The translations under genes were made by a program, and so were the position numbers. A DNA stretch of 42,786 nt from Candidatus Saccharimonadota bacterium (GTDB lineage: Bacteria; Patescibacteriota; Saccharimonadia; Saccharimonadales; Saccharimonadaceae). Shown piece by piece: positions 26,484 through 39,360 of the stretch. The stretch spans positions 1 through 42,786 of the forward strand of contig UNSN01000003.1 in NCBI GenBank assembly GCA_900555675.1. Direction: 5' to 3'. A model generated the notes under the pieces. It saw only the letters and a program-made list of their open reading frames with translations, searched no databases and was not told where the DNA came from. How positions within the stretch are numbered: position 1 is the stretch's first letter; every line of letters starts with the position of its first letter.

Positions 26484-27461
26484 CTACGCAGCTTCAGACT
26501 CAGAATATCGCTCCGCCTCAGTCCACCATCCGATATTATCCTGTGATGCATGCACGCCACCTTCAGACATCAGCCTAACAACTCGAAGTCCGCTCTCCGC
26601 CAATCGCAACGCTAAACGATCGTTAAATACGCTTGGACTGACTTTACTTTCTGTGCCGTTTAAGATAGTTAAAGCAGTGTCTCCGTCAATTGCTGGGTTT
26701 TTTCTATTCTTAGCCTCGATAATCGTATTTCCGATATCATGACGATTAATAGCCCACGGATAATAAAACAATCCAGCCGTTCGACGAATCGCAATCTTAG
26801 CCAACTCCTTTGCGCCATTAATTTTTCTTAAATAAGCAACCCATTCGGGATTATTTTTCAATATATCCGCGTACCCGTCACCGCCGTGCATCATAAAATT
26901 GGCAGCAAACTGTAAAAAATTATTCTCTTTATCAAGTCCAGCCGTCTCCCACAAGTCCATCCGCTCCAGATGAACTTCTTCCGGTGCGGTACGCACAATA
27001 GCCGACGCAACGTGAGCTCCAAGCGACGCCCCCAGAACGCGACTAACTGAATCAAAATCCAGACCAGCATAATCCAACCCTTGAGCAATAGCATCCCACT
27101 GTTTTATGGCGCCAGGCTTAAAATCCCCTGACAGAAGTGCCTGCTTTATATCTTCACTCATATTCGGAAGATCAATTTCTACACCTGGGTTATCTACATA
27201 TAGCGCCACACCACCCTCTATAGCCGCAGTGGCTTTTGCCCGCTCCTGAGACAATGGATTATGTAGCGTGCCATCAGACCACTGAGGCAAGATTATCGTA
27301 GCTTTCCCGTTAGCATCTCCTTGACGAGCATCGGCTACATAAACACCCAAATTGTTATCTGTTATGATTCGCTCGCAAGCAACATCGCCCCAGCCATTTG
27401 GCTTTGACACTTGACTCCAATCCTTTTCAGGCATAGTCTTGGCTATAAATAATTCGCCCAC
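26484..27461 (-). CDS. Putative alpha/beta-hydrolase-like protein
   Basis: A soluble protein of about 325 residues. LGASLGAH (about 144-151) fits the nucleophile elbow GxSxG of alpha/beta hydrolases with Ser146; ATIILPQWSDG and VALYVDNPGVEID resemble the first strands of that fold, and a His near the C-terminus (SEGGVHASQD, about 304) could complete the triad. The substrate is unknown. The GTG at 27461 is preferred because GGAG lies eight bases upstream; an in-frame TTG at 27485 has no ribosome-binding site. It sits between rpoC and rpsL with its own promoter. Confidence 0.6.
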   Translation of the reverse strand: MGELFIAKTMPEKDWSQVSKPNGWGDVACERIITDNNLGVYVADARQGDANGKATIILPQWSDGTLHNPLSQERAKATAAIEGGVALYVDNPGVEIDLPNMSEDIKQALLSGDFKPGAIKQWDAIAQGLDYAGLDFDSVSRVLGASLGAHVASAIVRTAPEEVHLERMDLWETAGLDKENNFLQFAANFMMHGGDGYADILKNNPEWVAYLRKINGAKELAKIAIRRTAGLFYYPWAINRHDIGNTIIEAKNRKNPAIDGDTALTILNGTESKVSPSVFNDRLALRLAESGLRVVRLMSEGGVHASQDNIGWWTEAERYSESEAA

Positions 27462-27522
27462 AATCGAATCTCCATTTCTTAACAATCAAGCTGAACATTT
27501 CACCTTCGTTTAGTGTATGCGT

Positions 27523-27551
27523 ATTATACAACCTTTCTTGTAAATAATCAA
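27523..27551 (-). promoter_or_regulatory. Promoter of the hydrolase-like gene
   Basis: TTGATT at 27551-27546, 17-nt spacer, TATAAT at 27528-27523. The -35 box begins within a few bases of the rpoC terminator. Confidence 0.7.
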
Positions 27552-27580
27552 TAGAAAACCGCCCCGGAATTGAGGCGGTT
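27552..27580 (-). terminator. Terminator of rpoB-rpoC
   Basis: AACCGCCTC pairs with GGGGCGGTT (arms 27580-27572 and 27565-27557, one U-G pair), loop of six bases, followed by a short U-rich stretch. It lies 23 bases after the rpoC stop. Confidence 0.75.
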
Positions 27581-27603
27581 CCTGTAGTTGCGAATCCTAC
27601 TTA

Positions 27604-31437
<3,834 letters not shown>

Positions 31438-31438
31438 C

Positions 31439-34400
31439 TTACGCGTCCTCCTTTATTTCTTCTACTTCATCAATATCTTGCACGCTCATGCCATCGTCAA
31501 TTTCACCGATGTCATCTGATTCGTCCAAGTATTTTTCTTCCTTGTCATCATCGTCAGCGGCAACGGTTTTGTCTTCCGGACCACTTGAAGCAATAACGTG
31601 CTCAGCATCAACTGTTGCTTCGTCATCAACCAAGTCAACTCGAAGACCCAAACCTTGAAGCTCCTTAACCAACACGTTGAAGGATTCTGGAAGTTTTGGA
31701 CCAACAATCGGCTCATCCTTAATGATTGACTCGTAAGCCTTTGCGCGACCGTAAACGTCGTCGGACTTAATTGTCAACATTTCCTGCAAGGTTGCAGCGG
31801 CGCCGTAAGCTTCCAATGCCCAAACCTCCATTTCACCAAAGCGCTGACCACCGTTTTGCGCTTTACCACCAAGCGGCTGCTGAGTAACCATCGTGTATGG
31901 ACCAGTCGAGCGGGCGTGAATCTTATCAGAAACCATGTGGTGCAACTTAATCATATGCATCACACCAACTGTTGTTCGCTCCTCAAACGGTTCACCGGTG
32001 CGACCGTCAAACAATTGGCTCTTACCGTCACGCGCCAAACCAGCTTTTTCTAGCTCGTCGGAAATCTTCTCGCTTGGAACACCGTTAAATGACGGAGTTG
32101 CTACACGGTAACCCAATGCTTGCGCTGCCATACCAAGGTGAGTTTCAAAAATCTGACCAAGATTCATACGGCTCGGCACACCAAGTGGGTTCAAAACTAC
32201 GTCAACCGGCGTACCGTCCTCTAGGAATGGCATGTCCTCAACAGGAAGAACTTTCGCCACAACACCCTTGTTACCGAAGCGCCCAGCCATCTTATCACCA
32301 ACGCCAATCTTTCGCAATTGCGCAACGAAGATCTGGATTTGCATCAAAACGCCAGCCTTCAATTCATGACCATTTTCACGACTAAAGATCTTAACGCCAA
32401 CGACTTTACCGCCGCCCGCGTTATTCATACGCTGTGACGTATCGCGGACGTCCTTAGCTTTTTCACCGAAGATGGCACGAAGCAAGCGCTCCTCAGAGCT
32501 CAATTCCTGCTCGCCCTTTGGCGTAATCTTACCAACCAAAACATCGCCAGCCTTAACCTCGGAACCAATTTGAACAATTCCGTTCTCGTCCAAGTGACGC
32601 AAACTTTCCTCGGAAACATTTGGAATATCGCGCGTCACAATCTCTGGACCAAGCTTCGTCTCACGAACCTCAACGGTGTAATCTTTAATGTTAATGCTTG
32701 TCAATCGATCATCTTCAACCAAACGACGACTCATAATAATCGCGTCTTCCATGTTGTAGCCGCCCCATGGCATAAAGGCAACCAGAAGGTTTTTACCTAG
32801 GGCAATTTCACCGCCGGCAATCGAAGCGCCTTCAATTAGAATGTCACCCTTCTTAACCTTGTCGCCACGCTCAACGCTGACTTTTTGGTTGTAACAACGA
32901 TCGTCATTATTCTTCACGAAATGCTTCAACGTATAAATCTTTACGCCGTCAGCATATTTAACATGAACTTCGTCGGCATCAGCACGAACGACTTCGCCGT
33001 CGCCACCAGCTTGAATCAAGTGACCACTATTCTCAGCCACAGCCTTCTCAATTCCAGTACCAACAGTTGCGGATTCTGGACACAATAGAGGAACCGCCTG
33101 ACGTTGCATGTTTGATCCAGTCAAAGCACGGTCGACACGAGTCTTTTCAATAAACGGAACCAACGCCGCAGTCGAACCTAAAATCTGACGGTGAGCTGCG
33201 TCCATGAATGTAACTTGGCTAGCATCAACTTGTGATGGCTGCATGTTACTTCGAGCATTAACGCGCTCATCTCGGAAAGTTCCGTCTTCGTTAAGAGCCT
33301 CACCAGCATCAGCGATAACTTCACCAATTTCCTGTGAAGCATCCAAATAAACAAGCTCGTCAGTCACTTTACCATCTTTCACACGAAGATATGGAGTCTC
33401 GATAAATCCGTATTCATTAACACGCGCATAAGCCGCCAAGTTAAGCACCAAACCAATATTCGCACCTTCTGGCGTTTCCACTGAACAGATACGACCATAG
33501 TGAGTTGGGTGGGCGTCGCGGACCTCAAATCCAGCGCGCTCACGGGTCAAACCGCCAGGACCAGTCGAGCTCAAACGTCGCTTGTGGCTCAATTCTGACA
33601 ATGGGTTAACTTCGTCAAGCAGCTGCGACAACTGACTTGAAGTAAAGAATTCACGAACTGCTGCAACAATTGGACGAGCGTTAATCAATTGACTTGGGCT
33701 AACGCTTTCCAAATCAGCCACACTCATGCGATCCATTGCATTGCGCTGCATTCGAAGCATACCAACGCGGAATTGTCGGGCAATCAATTCACCAACCAAG
33801 CGAACTCGGCGGTTACTCAATGCGTCAATGTCATCAGCTGGCTCTTGCGTATTGTTCAAGCGAATAACTTCACGCAAAATCGCCACCAAATCGCTCATCT
33901 GCAACGTACGATTTTCAGCCGTATTTGCAACATCCAGACCCAAGCGTTGATTCAATTTATAACGACCAACCCGCGAATAATCAAACCGCTTGAAGTCAAA
34001 GAACATTCGTTCAATCATCTGACGAGCGTTATCAACCGTTGCCAAGTCGCCTGGACGCAATCGACGATAAACCTCAATCAACGCCTCGTTTGCACCACGA
34101 GAAGTATCCTTATCCAAAGTTTCGTCAATGTATTTTACGTCGCCAGTATCAATATCAGCGAACAATTCCTTAATTTCGCTAGTCTTTGGATAGCCCAAAG
34201 CGCGCAACAAAGTCGTTGCTGGCATCTTGCGGCGGCGGTCAATCTTTACGTAAATCGCGCCGTTAGAAGCCGTCTCAAATTCCATCCAAGCTCCACGTCC
34301 TGGAATGATTTTTGCGCCGTAGTAATTACGTCCCGCTACCGTTTCAGCAGTGAAGAAAACACCAGCAGAGCGAATCAACTGGCTAACAACCACACGCTCC

Positions 34401-34783
34401 GTACCATTGATAATAAACGTGCCGCGCTCGGTCATCCATGGATATTCACCGAGGTAAATTTCCTGCTCTTCAACTACGCCAGTTGTTTTATTTGTCAATT
34501 CAACTGTTGCGTGCAATGGAGCCTCAAATGTCAAGTTGTTTTCCTTGGCAAATTGGTCAGTGTTTTTTGGCTCGCCAAAATAGTATTTGCCGAACTTTAA
34601 TGACAACTTCTGACCAGTGTAGTCGTCAATTGGGTTAATTTCTGAAAATATCTCACTCAAACCTTCTTCGACGAACCAGCGCCAAGAATCTTTTTGGTGA
34701 GCGATTAAGTTTGGTAGCGGCAGGGCATTATCACCAGAGGTGAAATAGACGCGCTCGCTACTTGTGGTTGGTTTTTTTGCCAC
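31439..34783 (-). CDS. rpoB: RNA polymerase beta subunit
   Basis: The beta subunit forms the upper jaw, the RNA-exit side and the rifampicin pocket. Conserved parts include TERGTFIINGTERVVVSQL, the rifampicin region FFTSSQLSQLLDEVNPLSELSHKRRLSSTGPGGLTRERAGFEVRD, VETPEGANIGL, and GDKMAGRFGNKGVVAKVLPVEDMPFLEDG near the C-terminus. In the pocket Asp516, Ser522, His526, Arg529 and Ser531 (E. coli numbers) are kept, while Leu533 is Thr. GAGGAG overlaps a GTG at 34795, so I take the next in-frame GTG at 34783 (MAKKPT), 11 bases after the motif. It forms a two-gene unit with rpoC and lacks rplJ-rplL upstream. Confidence 0.97.
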   Translation of the reverse strand: MAKKPTTSSERVYFTSGDNALPLPNLIAHQKDSWRWFVEEGLSEIFSEINPIDDYTGQKLSLKFGKYYFGEPKNTDQFAKENNLTFEAPLHATVELTNKTTGVVEEQEIYLGEYPWMTERGTFIINGTERVVVSQLIRSAGVFFTAETVAGRNYYGAKIIPGRGAWMEFETASNGAIYVKIDRRRKMPATTLLRALGYPKTSEIKELFADIDTGDVKYIDETLDKDTSRGANEALIEVYRRLRPGDLATVDNARQMIERMFFDFKRFDYSRVGRYKLNQRLGLDVANTAENRTLQMSDLVAILREVIRLNNTQEPADDIDALSNRRVRLVGELIARQFRVGMLRMQRNAMDRMSVADLESVSPSQLINARPIVAAVREFFTSSQLSQLLDEVNPLSELSHKRRLSSTGPGGLTRERAGFEVRDAHPTHYGRICSVETPEGANIGLVLNLAAYARVNEYGFIETPYLRVKDGKVTDELVYLDASQEIGEVIADAGEALNEDGTFRDERVNARSNMQPSQVDASQVTFMDAAHRQILGSTAALVPFIEKTRVDRALTGSNMQRQAVPLLCPESATVGTGIEKAVAENSGHLIQAGGDGEVVRADADEVHVKYADGVKIYTLKHFVKNNDDRCYNQKVSVERGDKVKKGDILIEGASIAGGEIALGKNLLVAFMPWGGYNMEDAIIMSRRLVEDDRLTSINIKDYTVEVRETKLGPEIVTRDIPNVSEESLRHLDENGIVQIGSEVKAGDVLVGKITPKGEQELSSEERLLRAIFGEKAKDVRDTSQRMNNAGGGKVVGVKIFSRENGHELKAGVLMQIQIFVAQLRKIGVGDKMAGRFGNKGVVAKVLPVEDMPFLEDGTPVDVVLNPLGVPSRMNLGQIFETHLGMAAQALGYRVATPSFNGVPSEKISDELEKAGLARDGKSQLFDGRTGEPFEERTTVGVMHMIKLHHMVSDKIHARSTGPYTMVTQQPLGGKAQNGGQRFGEMEVWALEAYGAAATLQEMLTIKSDDVYGRAKAYESIIKDEPIVGPKLPESFNVLVKELQGLGLRVDLVDDEATVDAEHVIASSGPEDKTVAADDDDKEEKYLDESDDIGEIDDGMSVQDIDEVEEIKEDA

Positions 34784-34814
34784 AGGCGTAAACACTCCTC
34801 GCTTTAATTAGTGG

Positions 34815-34889
34815 TTAATAGACGGCCGTGAAGATCTCTAATTCATAGCCCAAAATCACGATTTGCCACTCGCAATTTTCACCCGCCAT
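34815..34889 (-). other. Possible 24-codon leader ORF before rpoB
   Basis: ATG at 34889 to TAA at 34815 within the rpoB leader, encoding a peptide that starts MAGENCEWQIVILGYEL. There is no Shine-Dalgarno and no attenuator hairpin after it, so chance is a good explanation. Confidence 0.15.
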
Positions 34890-34914
34890 GAATACACTAC
34901 TTCTATAACTACTC

Positions 34915-34943
34915 ATTATGACGAAAAACGTCAATAAAATCAA
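34915..34943 (-). promoter_or_regulatory. rpoB-rpoC promoter
   Basis: TTGATT at 34943-34938, 17-nt spacer, CATAAT at 34920-34915. The spacer and -10 contain an inverted repeat TGACG-N5-CGTCA. The leader is about 120 nt. Confidence 0.7.
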
Positions 34944-34952
34944 GGGGTTTTA

Positions 34953-35597
34953 CTAGTGTTTTTCAATGTTATCAATCAACATATTATGAACTTCGTCAAT
35001 CGTCCCGTCCGCCGAGACTACCGGAATTCCGTACGCCTCGGCAATTTCCAAATATCCATCGTCGACTTTTTTCTGAAAATCTTGCCCGCGCGACTCAAAA
35101 GTGTCGGGGTTTTTCAACTCGCCACGCATAGAAATTCGCTCTTCCCGCTTTTCACGACTCAAGCTCAAAATAACCATAACGTCTGGCTTCAAGTATTTTT
35201 CATCGGTGAATAATTCTGTCAATCGCAGAATCTCCGACTCATCAAATCCTTCGCCTCGCCCCTGATAAACCAGCGTTGAAATATAATTCCTCGCGCTCAA
35301 AACAATTTCCCCACGCTCCAACGCTGGCTGAATTTTTTCCCGCCACAATTCACGCCGAGCTGCAGAAAATAGCGCCACATTCACCGCCGCAGAGCGAGCC
35401 AAATCGCCGTTTTTTATAACTTTTCGAAGTTGATTTGCTATCGGAGTTGATTTTTCCGGATCATCGCTTCCCGGCTCTTCAATCACGCAAACTGCTCGCC
35501 CGATTGATCGGAAATATTCCGCCAATTTCGCGACCTGCGTCGACTTGCCCGTCCCGTCATTGCCCTCGATAACTATATATTTTCCAGCGTCGCCCAT
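34953..35597 (-). CDS. tmk: Thymidylate kinase
   Basis: Phosphorylates dTMP to dTDP. A P-loop (IEGNDGTGKST, about 11-21), the EEPG segment, and LVYQGRGEGFD fit the family. The DR(Y/H) motif before the substrate helix reads SARNYIS: the Asp that usually precedes Arg is Ala, while Arg stays. The ATG at 35597 is used because GAGG lies five bases upstream; it begins two bases after the HIT gene's stop. This gives 214 residues. It is the last gene of the dcd-HIT-tmk unit, so dUMP supply and dTMP phosphorylation would be co-expressed. Confidence 0.92.
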   Translation of the reverse strand: MGDAGKYIVIEGNDGTGKSTQVAKLAEYFRSIGRAVCVIEEPGSDDPEKSTPIANQLRKVIKNGDLARSAAVNVALFSAARRELWREKIQPALERGEIVLSARNYISTLVYQGRGEGFDESEILRLTELFTDEKYLKPDVMVILSLSREKREERISMRGELKNPDTFESRGQDFQKKVDDGYLEIAEAYGIPVVSADGTIDEVHNMLIDNIEKH

Positions 35598-35599
35598 CA

Positions 35600-36043
35600 T
35601 CACCTCGTAATCACAGTATGCGGCTTATTCAGATAAATCATCATCTTTTTCGCCTTGCCGTCAACTTTTATAAAATGCGTATGTTGGTGTGCCATCGACC
35701 TGGTTTTACTTCCTTGCGCTCGGGCGTAAATCGAATAGCCATTATTCTCAAATTTCGCAATCTGATTCATATAGTCAATTTTTTCCTCGTCGCTCAAATT
35801 TGCCAATGAATCCACGTGCCGTTTCGGTATCACCATCAAATGATCGTCCACGCCGCAGCCATCCCAAAAATTATAGCCAAATCTGTTCTTAATAATCAGG
35901 CAATGCGCAGTTTCACCAACAACCTGATCTGTGTGATGTTTTACCAATTGACAAAAATCACAGCCGTCAGATTTATGTTTTTTCCTGTGATCAATATATT
36001 CTTTTTCTTTCGTTCGTGAGCGAAACATTGAACCTGCCATCAT
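35600..36043 (-). CDS. HIT-family nucleotide hydrolase or transferase
   Basis: A histidine-triad protein of 147 residues. The triad is at about His119-Gln-His121-Thr-His123 (MAHQHTHFIK), where the middle His is the nucleophile in family members that cleave nucleoside phosphoramidates or dinucleoside polyphosphates. Cys28 and Cys31 (CDFC) form a likely metal site with a later His, as in Hint proteins. The ATG at 36043 overlaps the dcd stop (TGATG), so translation is coupled. Its substrate cannot be read from sequence; its place between dcd and tmk suggests nucleotide clean-up. Confidence 0.85.
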   Translation of the reverse strand: MMAGSMFRSRTKEKEYIDHRKKHKSDGCDFCQLVKHHTDQVVGETAHCLIIKNRFGYNFWDGCGVDDHLMVIPKRHVDSLANLSDEEKIDYMNQIAKFENNGYSIYARAQGSKTRSMAHQHTHFIKVDGKAKKMMIYLNKPHTVITR

Positions 36044-36762
36044 CACAAAATCCCCTCGCCAAGTCCCGCGATTTCCATCGGTTTATGCCGATGGTCCTTA
36101 AACGCCCGCGGCAACATCATTTCTGGACGCCAAGTTTTTATCAATTCATCCAAATCGTCAGTGTGCTGATATTTGCCGCTCATTCCGCTGCGTCCACTAG
36201 CATATCCGCCGTCAACCTGACCAGTGTGATGAAAAATCAATTGCCCAATTCTCTCACCGACAGGCAAAACTACGCTCTCGTGCTTATTCAAATTGTAAAT
36301 CTCAAGCGTAATCCTATTGATATATCCCGGATCAACCCAGCCAGCATCAAAACACACCGCCACGCCGTTTCGCCCCCAAGAGCTACGACTTTTCACCTCG
36401 GCCGCGCCGCCATGCGTCCGAATTCCAACAAATTCGTGCGTATGTGCCAAAATTCGCTCACCAGGCTTCAGTACGATTATCGGATGATCTGGCGGAATAT
36501 TCTTAAATTCCCGAAAACCGTGCCGCTCACACCATTCGGCGTGCGGAATTGCCTTAAGCGGACCCTTGAAGTATCGATTGACATCAGACTCGTCAAACGG
36601 ATTATAAACTCGCGAAATATCGTCATATTCCTGCTTATAAAAATTAAAGCCTAGCGTAAAATCTAAGCTGGCTTCCGATACGTTTTTTGGGTTGAACGGC
36701 GTACAGACAATTGTCCCGTCTTCAATCGCCGCTAATATGTCTTTATTTGAATACACGCTCAC
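36043..36762 (-). CDS. dcd: dCTP deaminase family protein
   Basis: A homotrimeric deoxynucleotide enzyme that deaminates dCTP to dUTP (some members also hydrolyse to dUMP). The core reads VKSRSSWGRNGV, then DAGWVDPGYINRITLEIYNLNKHESVVLPVGERIGQLIF, which contains the nucleotide-binding Ser/Arg and the catalytic Glu of the LE(I/F)YN motif. The GTG at 36762 is preferred because GGAGG is six bases upstream; the frame continues to 36795 without support. At about 239 residues it is longer than E. coli Dcd (193), with an N-terminal insertion (about 40-85). The dUTPase-like fold makes a dUTPase possible, but the motifs fit Dcd better. Confidence 0.85.
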   Translation of the reverse strand: MSVYSNKDILAAIEDGTIVCTPFNPKNVSEASLDFTLGFNFYKQEYDDISRVYNPFDESDVNRYFKGPLKAIPHAEWCERHGFREFKNIPPDHPIIVLKPGERILAHTHEFVGIRTHGGAAEVKSRSSWGRNGVAVCFDAGWVDPGYINRITLEIYNLNKHESVVLPVGERIGQLIFHHTGQVDGGYASGRSGMSGKYQHTDDLDELIKTWRPEMMLPRAFKDHRHKPMEIAGLGEGIL

Positions 36763-36800
36763 TAAACACCTCCCATTGCGTGATTTTTCTACCAATTCTT

Positions 36801-36829
36801 ATTATGGCAAGTTTACGCATTCCTATCAA
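36801..36829 (-). promoter_or_regulatory. Promoter of dcd-HIT-tmk
   Basis: TTGATA at 36829-36824, 17-nt spacer, CATAAT at 36806-36801. It is divergent from the folA promoter about 25 bp away. Confidence 0.75.
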
Positions 36830-36851
36830 GCTTTCGGTAAATTTTACAGCA

Positions 36852-36860
36852 TGTTAAACT
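36852..36860 (+). promoter_or_regulatory. Extended -10 promoter of folA (leaderless)
   Basis: TGTTAAACT (-10 at 36855-36860), six bases before the ATG at 36867. No good -35. Confidence 0.5.
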
Positions 36861-36866
36861 GAAATT

Positions 36867-37361
36867 ATGGAAAAAGCCATTATTGTAGCTTACGATAAAA
36901 ACCGCGCCATCGGACAAAATGGTGATATGCCGTGGGGGCGAAGTTTGCCGGCCGACTTGGTGAATTTTAAGCGTTTGACGAGAAATAGCAATGTCATTAT
37001 GGGCAGAAAAACGTTTGAGTCAATTGGTTCGCGACCGCTTCCAGACAGAGAAAATATTGTCATTTCATCCAAGCCAACTGGCGTCAAAAAAGTTCTGACG
37101 GCTATGAATTTACGAAGCGCCCTGGCTTTATCCCGATATCCGACTTTTATTATTGGCGGCTCACGAGTTTATAAAGACGCGCTAGATATTCCAGAAATTG
37201 ACACCATTTACGCCACGGAAATTGACGCCGAATTCCCCGATACTGACACTTTTTTCCCAGAGATAGATATGAAAGCGTGGGAGGAAGTAAGTCGCGCACA
37301 TCATTCGGCAGATAATGAAAATAATTACGATTTTGATTTTGTGACGTATAAAAGAAAATAG
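36867..37361 (+). CDS. folA: Dihydrofolate reductase
   Basis: Reduces dihydrofolate to tetrahydrofolate with NADPH, which is required by thymidylate synthase. The 164 residues show the fold signatures IIVAYDKNRAIGQNGDMPW (Met20 loop), LPADLVNFKRLT with the substrate-binding Asp, VIMGRKTFESIG, and FIIGGSRVYKDAL. The ATG follows a -10 box by six bases and has no ribosome-binding site, so the mRNA is probably leaderless. The thyA gene lies 370 bases beyond on the other strand, and the dcd-tmk unit is divergent on the left. Confidence 0.95.
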   Translation: MEKAIIVAYDKNRAIGQNGDMPWGRSLPADLVNFKRLTRNSNVIMGRKTFESIGSRPLPDRENIVISSKPTGVKKVLTAMNLRSALALSRYPTFIIGGSRVYKDALDIPEIDTIYATEIDAEFPDTDTFFPEIDMKAWEEVSRAHHSADNENNYDFDFVTYKRK

Positions 37362-37371
37362 CCTTCTTAAA

Positions 37372-37400
37372 TTGACAATATTTGATGTTTGTGGTATGAT
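37372..37400 (+). promoter_or_regulatory. Promoter of the 95-residue gene (leaderless)
   Basis: TTGACA, 17-nt spacer, TGG then TATGAT at 37395-37400, seven bases before the ATG at 37408. The promoter shows that an in-frame longer reading from 37372 is not the true start. Confidence 0.75.
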
Positions 37401-37407
37401 AAAGCGC

Positions 37408-37695
37408 ATGAATGAGCAATATAATCTATGGATCCTAGATCCCAAAAAGATTGACAATCTTAAGATTACAGATATACCAGAATATCAGAATTCAGTGCAC
37501 ACTCTCGTCGCGATACTTGTCGATAATCCTACCTATAATGATGACGGAACGGTCAACCGCAAAGCATTCTTACTGGAAAGAGGAACATCCGAAGACGGCT
37601 ATCCTACGTCACGAGGAGAGTATAGAGATATACAGATTGATCCCGACATCAGACGATGTATACTTCTGCCAAAGAAAAATCTCCGTAAAAAATAA
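37408..37695 (+). CDS. Unknown 95-residue protein
   Basis: Small soluble protein of unknown function. It has no signal peptide or membrane helix; notable segments are WILDPKKIDNLKITDIPEYQ, the hydrophobic strand HTLVAILVDNP and a basic end (KKNLRKK). The ATG at 37408 is seven bases after a strong -10, so leaderless. The adjacent thyA gene converges on it, with only 34 bases between the stops, which include a small TAGCC/GGCTA hairpin that may help terminate thyA. Confidence 0.55.
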   Translation: MNEQYNLWILDPKKIDNLKITDIPEYQNSVHTLVAILVDNPTYNDDGTVNRKAFLLERGTSEDGYPTSRGEYRDIQIDPDIRRCILLPKKNLRKK

Positions 37696-37729
37696 ACCCT
37701 AGCCGCTCAGGCTATAAATGTAAATCAAT

Positions 37730-38668
37730 CTACACAGCAATCGGCGCTTTTATCGCTGGATGACATTCATAATCCTCCAGACGAATATCATCAATCGTGA
37801 AATCGTCAATATTCTTGATGTCTGGGTTGAGCCACAGTTTCGGTAGCGGCAGCGGACGGCGCGATAATTGCTCGTCAACTTGCGCACGGTGATTATTGTA
37901 AATATGTGCGCTATTTAAGGTATGAATAAACTCGCCGGGTTGCTTGTCGGTAACTTGAGCGACAATCGACAAAAGCAGCGCATAGCTGGCAATGTTAAAC
38001 GGCACCCCAAGGAACATATCCGCCGATCTCTGAGTCAGCGCCAAATCCAGTTTGTCCTTCTCGTCGTTTTTACCAGGTCTTACGTTAAACTGGAACATCG
38101 TATGGCACGGAGGCAGCCCGCCAGATTGGACGATATCATCAATTTCCGCCACATTCCACGCACTCACGATATTACGACGCGACTCTGGATTTGTCTTTAT
38201 CATGTCAATGGCGTTCTGAATCTGGTCAATAGTTCCGCCCTTCCCGTCCGGCCATTTTCGCCATTGAACACCATAAACAGGACCCAAATTTCCCCATTCT
38301 TCAGCAAACGCGTGATCGCTCGCAATCTTATCAATAAATTCCTTCATGCCAGCACGCCACTCATCGCCGTTAATTTCTGGTATTTTCTGACCAGTTTTTT
38401 CTAGGTAATTTTTATATGGCCACTCATCCCAAATATGAACGCCGTTTTGCGCCAAATATTCAATATTGCCCGTACCCTTAAGAAACCATAAAAGCTCATG
38501 AGCGACGCTTTTGAAATATAACTTCTTCGTGGTCATAGCTGGAAATCCGTCCGCCAAATTATATCGCGTCTGAATGCCAAAAATTTCCGTCGTCCCCGTT
38601 CCCGTACGATCGCCTTTTTGCACACCGTTATCACGAACGTATTTCAATGCGTCTAAATATTGCCTCAT
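37730..38668 (-). CDS. thyA: Thymidylate synthase
   Basis: Makes dTMP from dUMP with methylene-tetrahydrofolate. The 312-residue sequence has [11 protein letters not shown] at the start, [10 protein letters not shown] (phosphate-binding Arg pair), the catalytic Cys in [11 protein letters not shown] and [20 protein letters not shown]. The usual LGDAHIYxNH reads [10 protein letters not shown], so a conserved Gly-Asp is replaced. It has the insertion common to the longer bacterial ThyA proteins. AAGGAGGG lies before the ATG. With dcd, tmk and folA nearby, it belongs to a dTMP group, though on its own promoter. Confidence 0.95.
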   Translation of the reverse strand: MRQYLDALKYVRDNGVQKGDRTGTGTTEIFGIQTRYNLADGFPAMTTKKLYFKSVAHELLWFLKGTGNIEYLAQNGVHIWDEWPYKNYLEKTGQKIPEINGDEWRAGMKEFIDKIASDHAFAEEWGNLGPVYGVQWRKWPDGKGGTIDQIQNAIDMIKTNPESRRNIVSAWNVAEIDDIVQSGGLPPCHTMFQFNVRPGKNDEKDKLDLALTQRSADMFLGVPFNIASYALLLSIVAQVTDKQPGEFIHTLNSAHIYNNHRAQVDEQLSRRPLPLPKLWLNPDIKNIDDFTIDDIRLEDYECHPAIKAPIAV

Positions 38669-38690
38669 AAGCCCTCCTTGCCTACCTCAA

Positions 38691-38719
38691 ATTATGACAA
38701 TATCCTCCAAAAACCACAA
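38691..38719 (-). promoter_or_regulatory. thyA promoter
   Basis: TTGTGG at 38719-38714, 17-nt spacer, TGT then CATAAT at 38696-38691 (extended -10). The leader is about 15 nt and holds the Shine-Dalgarno. Confidence 0.65.
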
Positions 38720-38759
38720 GCAGAATTACTAGTAGTTTTAACAACAAACACGCAATTTT

Positions 38760-39353
38760 TTACGACAATTTAGTCAAGACTTTGTCGATTAGACCGTACT
38801 TTACAGCTTCATCTGGCGTCATCCAATAGTCACGCTCCATGTCAGCCTTAACCTTAGCCAACTTCTGACCGGTGTTTTTCGCCATAATCTTCGCTAGCAT
38901 TTCCTTAACTTCCAAAGTTTCCTTCATGTCAATTTCCATGTCGGTCACTTTTCCGTGCGTTCCAGAAGACGGCTGATGAATCATCACCTTAGCGTGCGGC
39001 AAGCAAAACCTCTTGCCCTTAGCGCCAGAGCTGAGCAAAAACGCCCCCATGCTTGCCTGCAAACCAATTCCATACGTCGCCACATCGGGCTTAATGAAAT
39101 TCATCGTGTCGTAAATTGCCATACCGTCATAAACGCTGCCGCCTGGACTATTGATATATAGCGATATATCAGCTTGCGGGTCAACGTATGCCAAATGCAA
39201 TAATTGCGCCACTACGCTGTTCGCGGTATGCTCGTTAACGTCTTCGCCAAGGAAAATAATTCTCTCATTCAACAATCTCGAATAGATATCAAAAGCACGC
39301 TCGCCGTCGGCCGACTTTTCAACGACAGTTGGAATGAGATATGATTTTGGCAT
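38760..39353 (-). CDS. clpP: ATP-dependent Clp protease proteolytic subunit
   Basis: ClpP forms the 14-mer chamber served by ClpX or ClpC. The catalytic triad is Ser101 (GLQASMGAF), His126 ([10 protein letters not shown]) and Asp175 ([11 protein letters not shown]); [22 protein letters not shown] is the standard substrate strand. The 197 residues match the mature family length with a very short N-terminus. It follows tig with a seven-base gap and no good ribosome-binding site, so it is probably translated from the tig mRNA. The tig-clpP order is common in bacteria and often continues to clpX; here thyA follows instead. Confidence 0.96.
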   Translation of the reverse strand: MPKSYLIPTVVEKSADGERAFDIYSRLLNERIIFLGEDVNEHTANSVVAQLLHLAYVDPQADISLYINSPGGSVYDGMAIYDTMNFIKPDVATYGIGLQASMGAFLLSSGAKGKRFCLPHAKVMIHQPSSGTHGKVTDMEIDMKETLEVKEMLAKIMAKNTGQKLAKVKADMERDYWMTPDEAVKYGLIDKVLTKLS

Positions 39354-39360
39354 ATTTACC

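Noticed and set aside
33540..33660. Rifampicin resistance from changes in the RpoB pocket
   Set aside because: The main resistance positions (Asp516, His526, Ser531) are wild type; only Leu533 differs (Thr), which is not enough to claim resistance.
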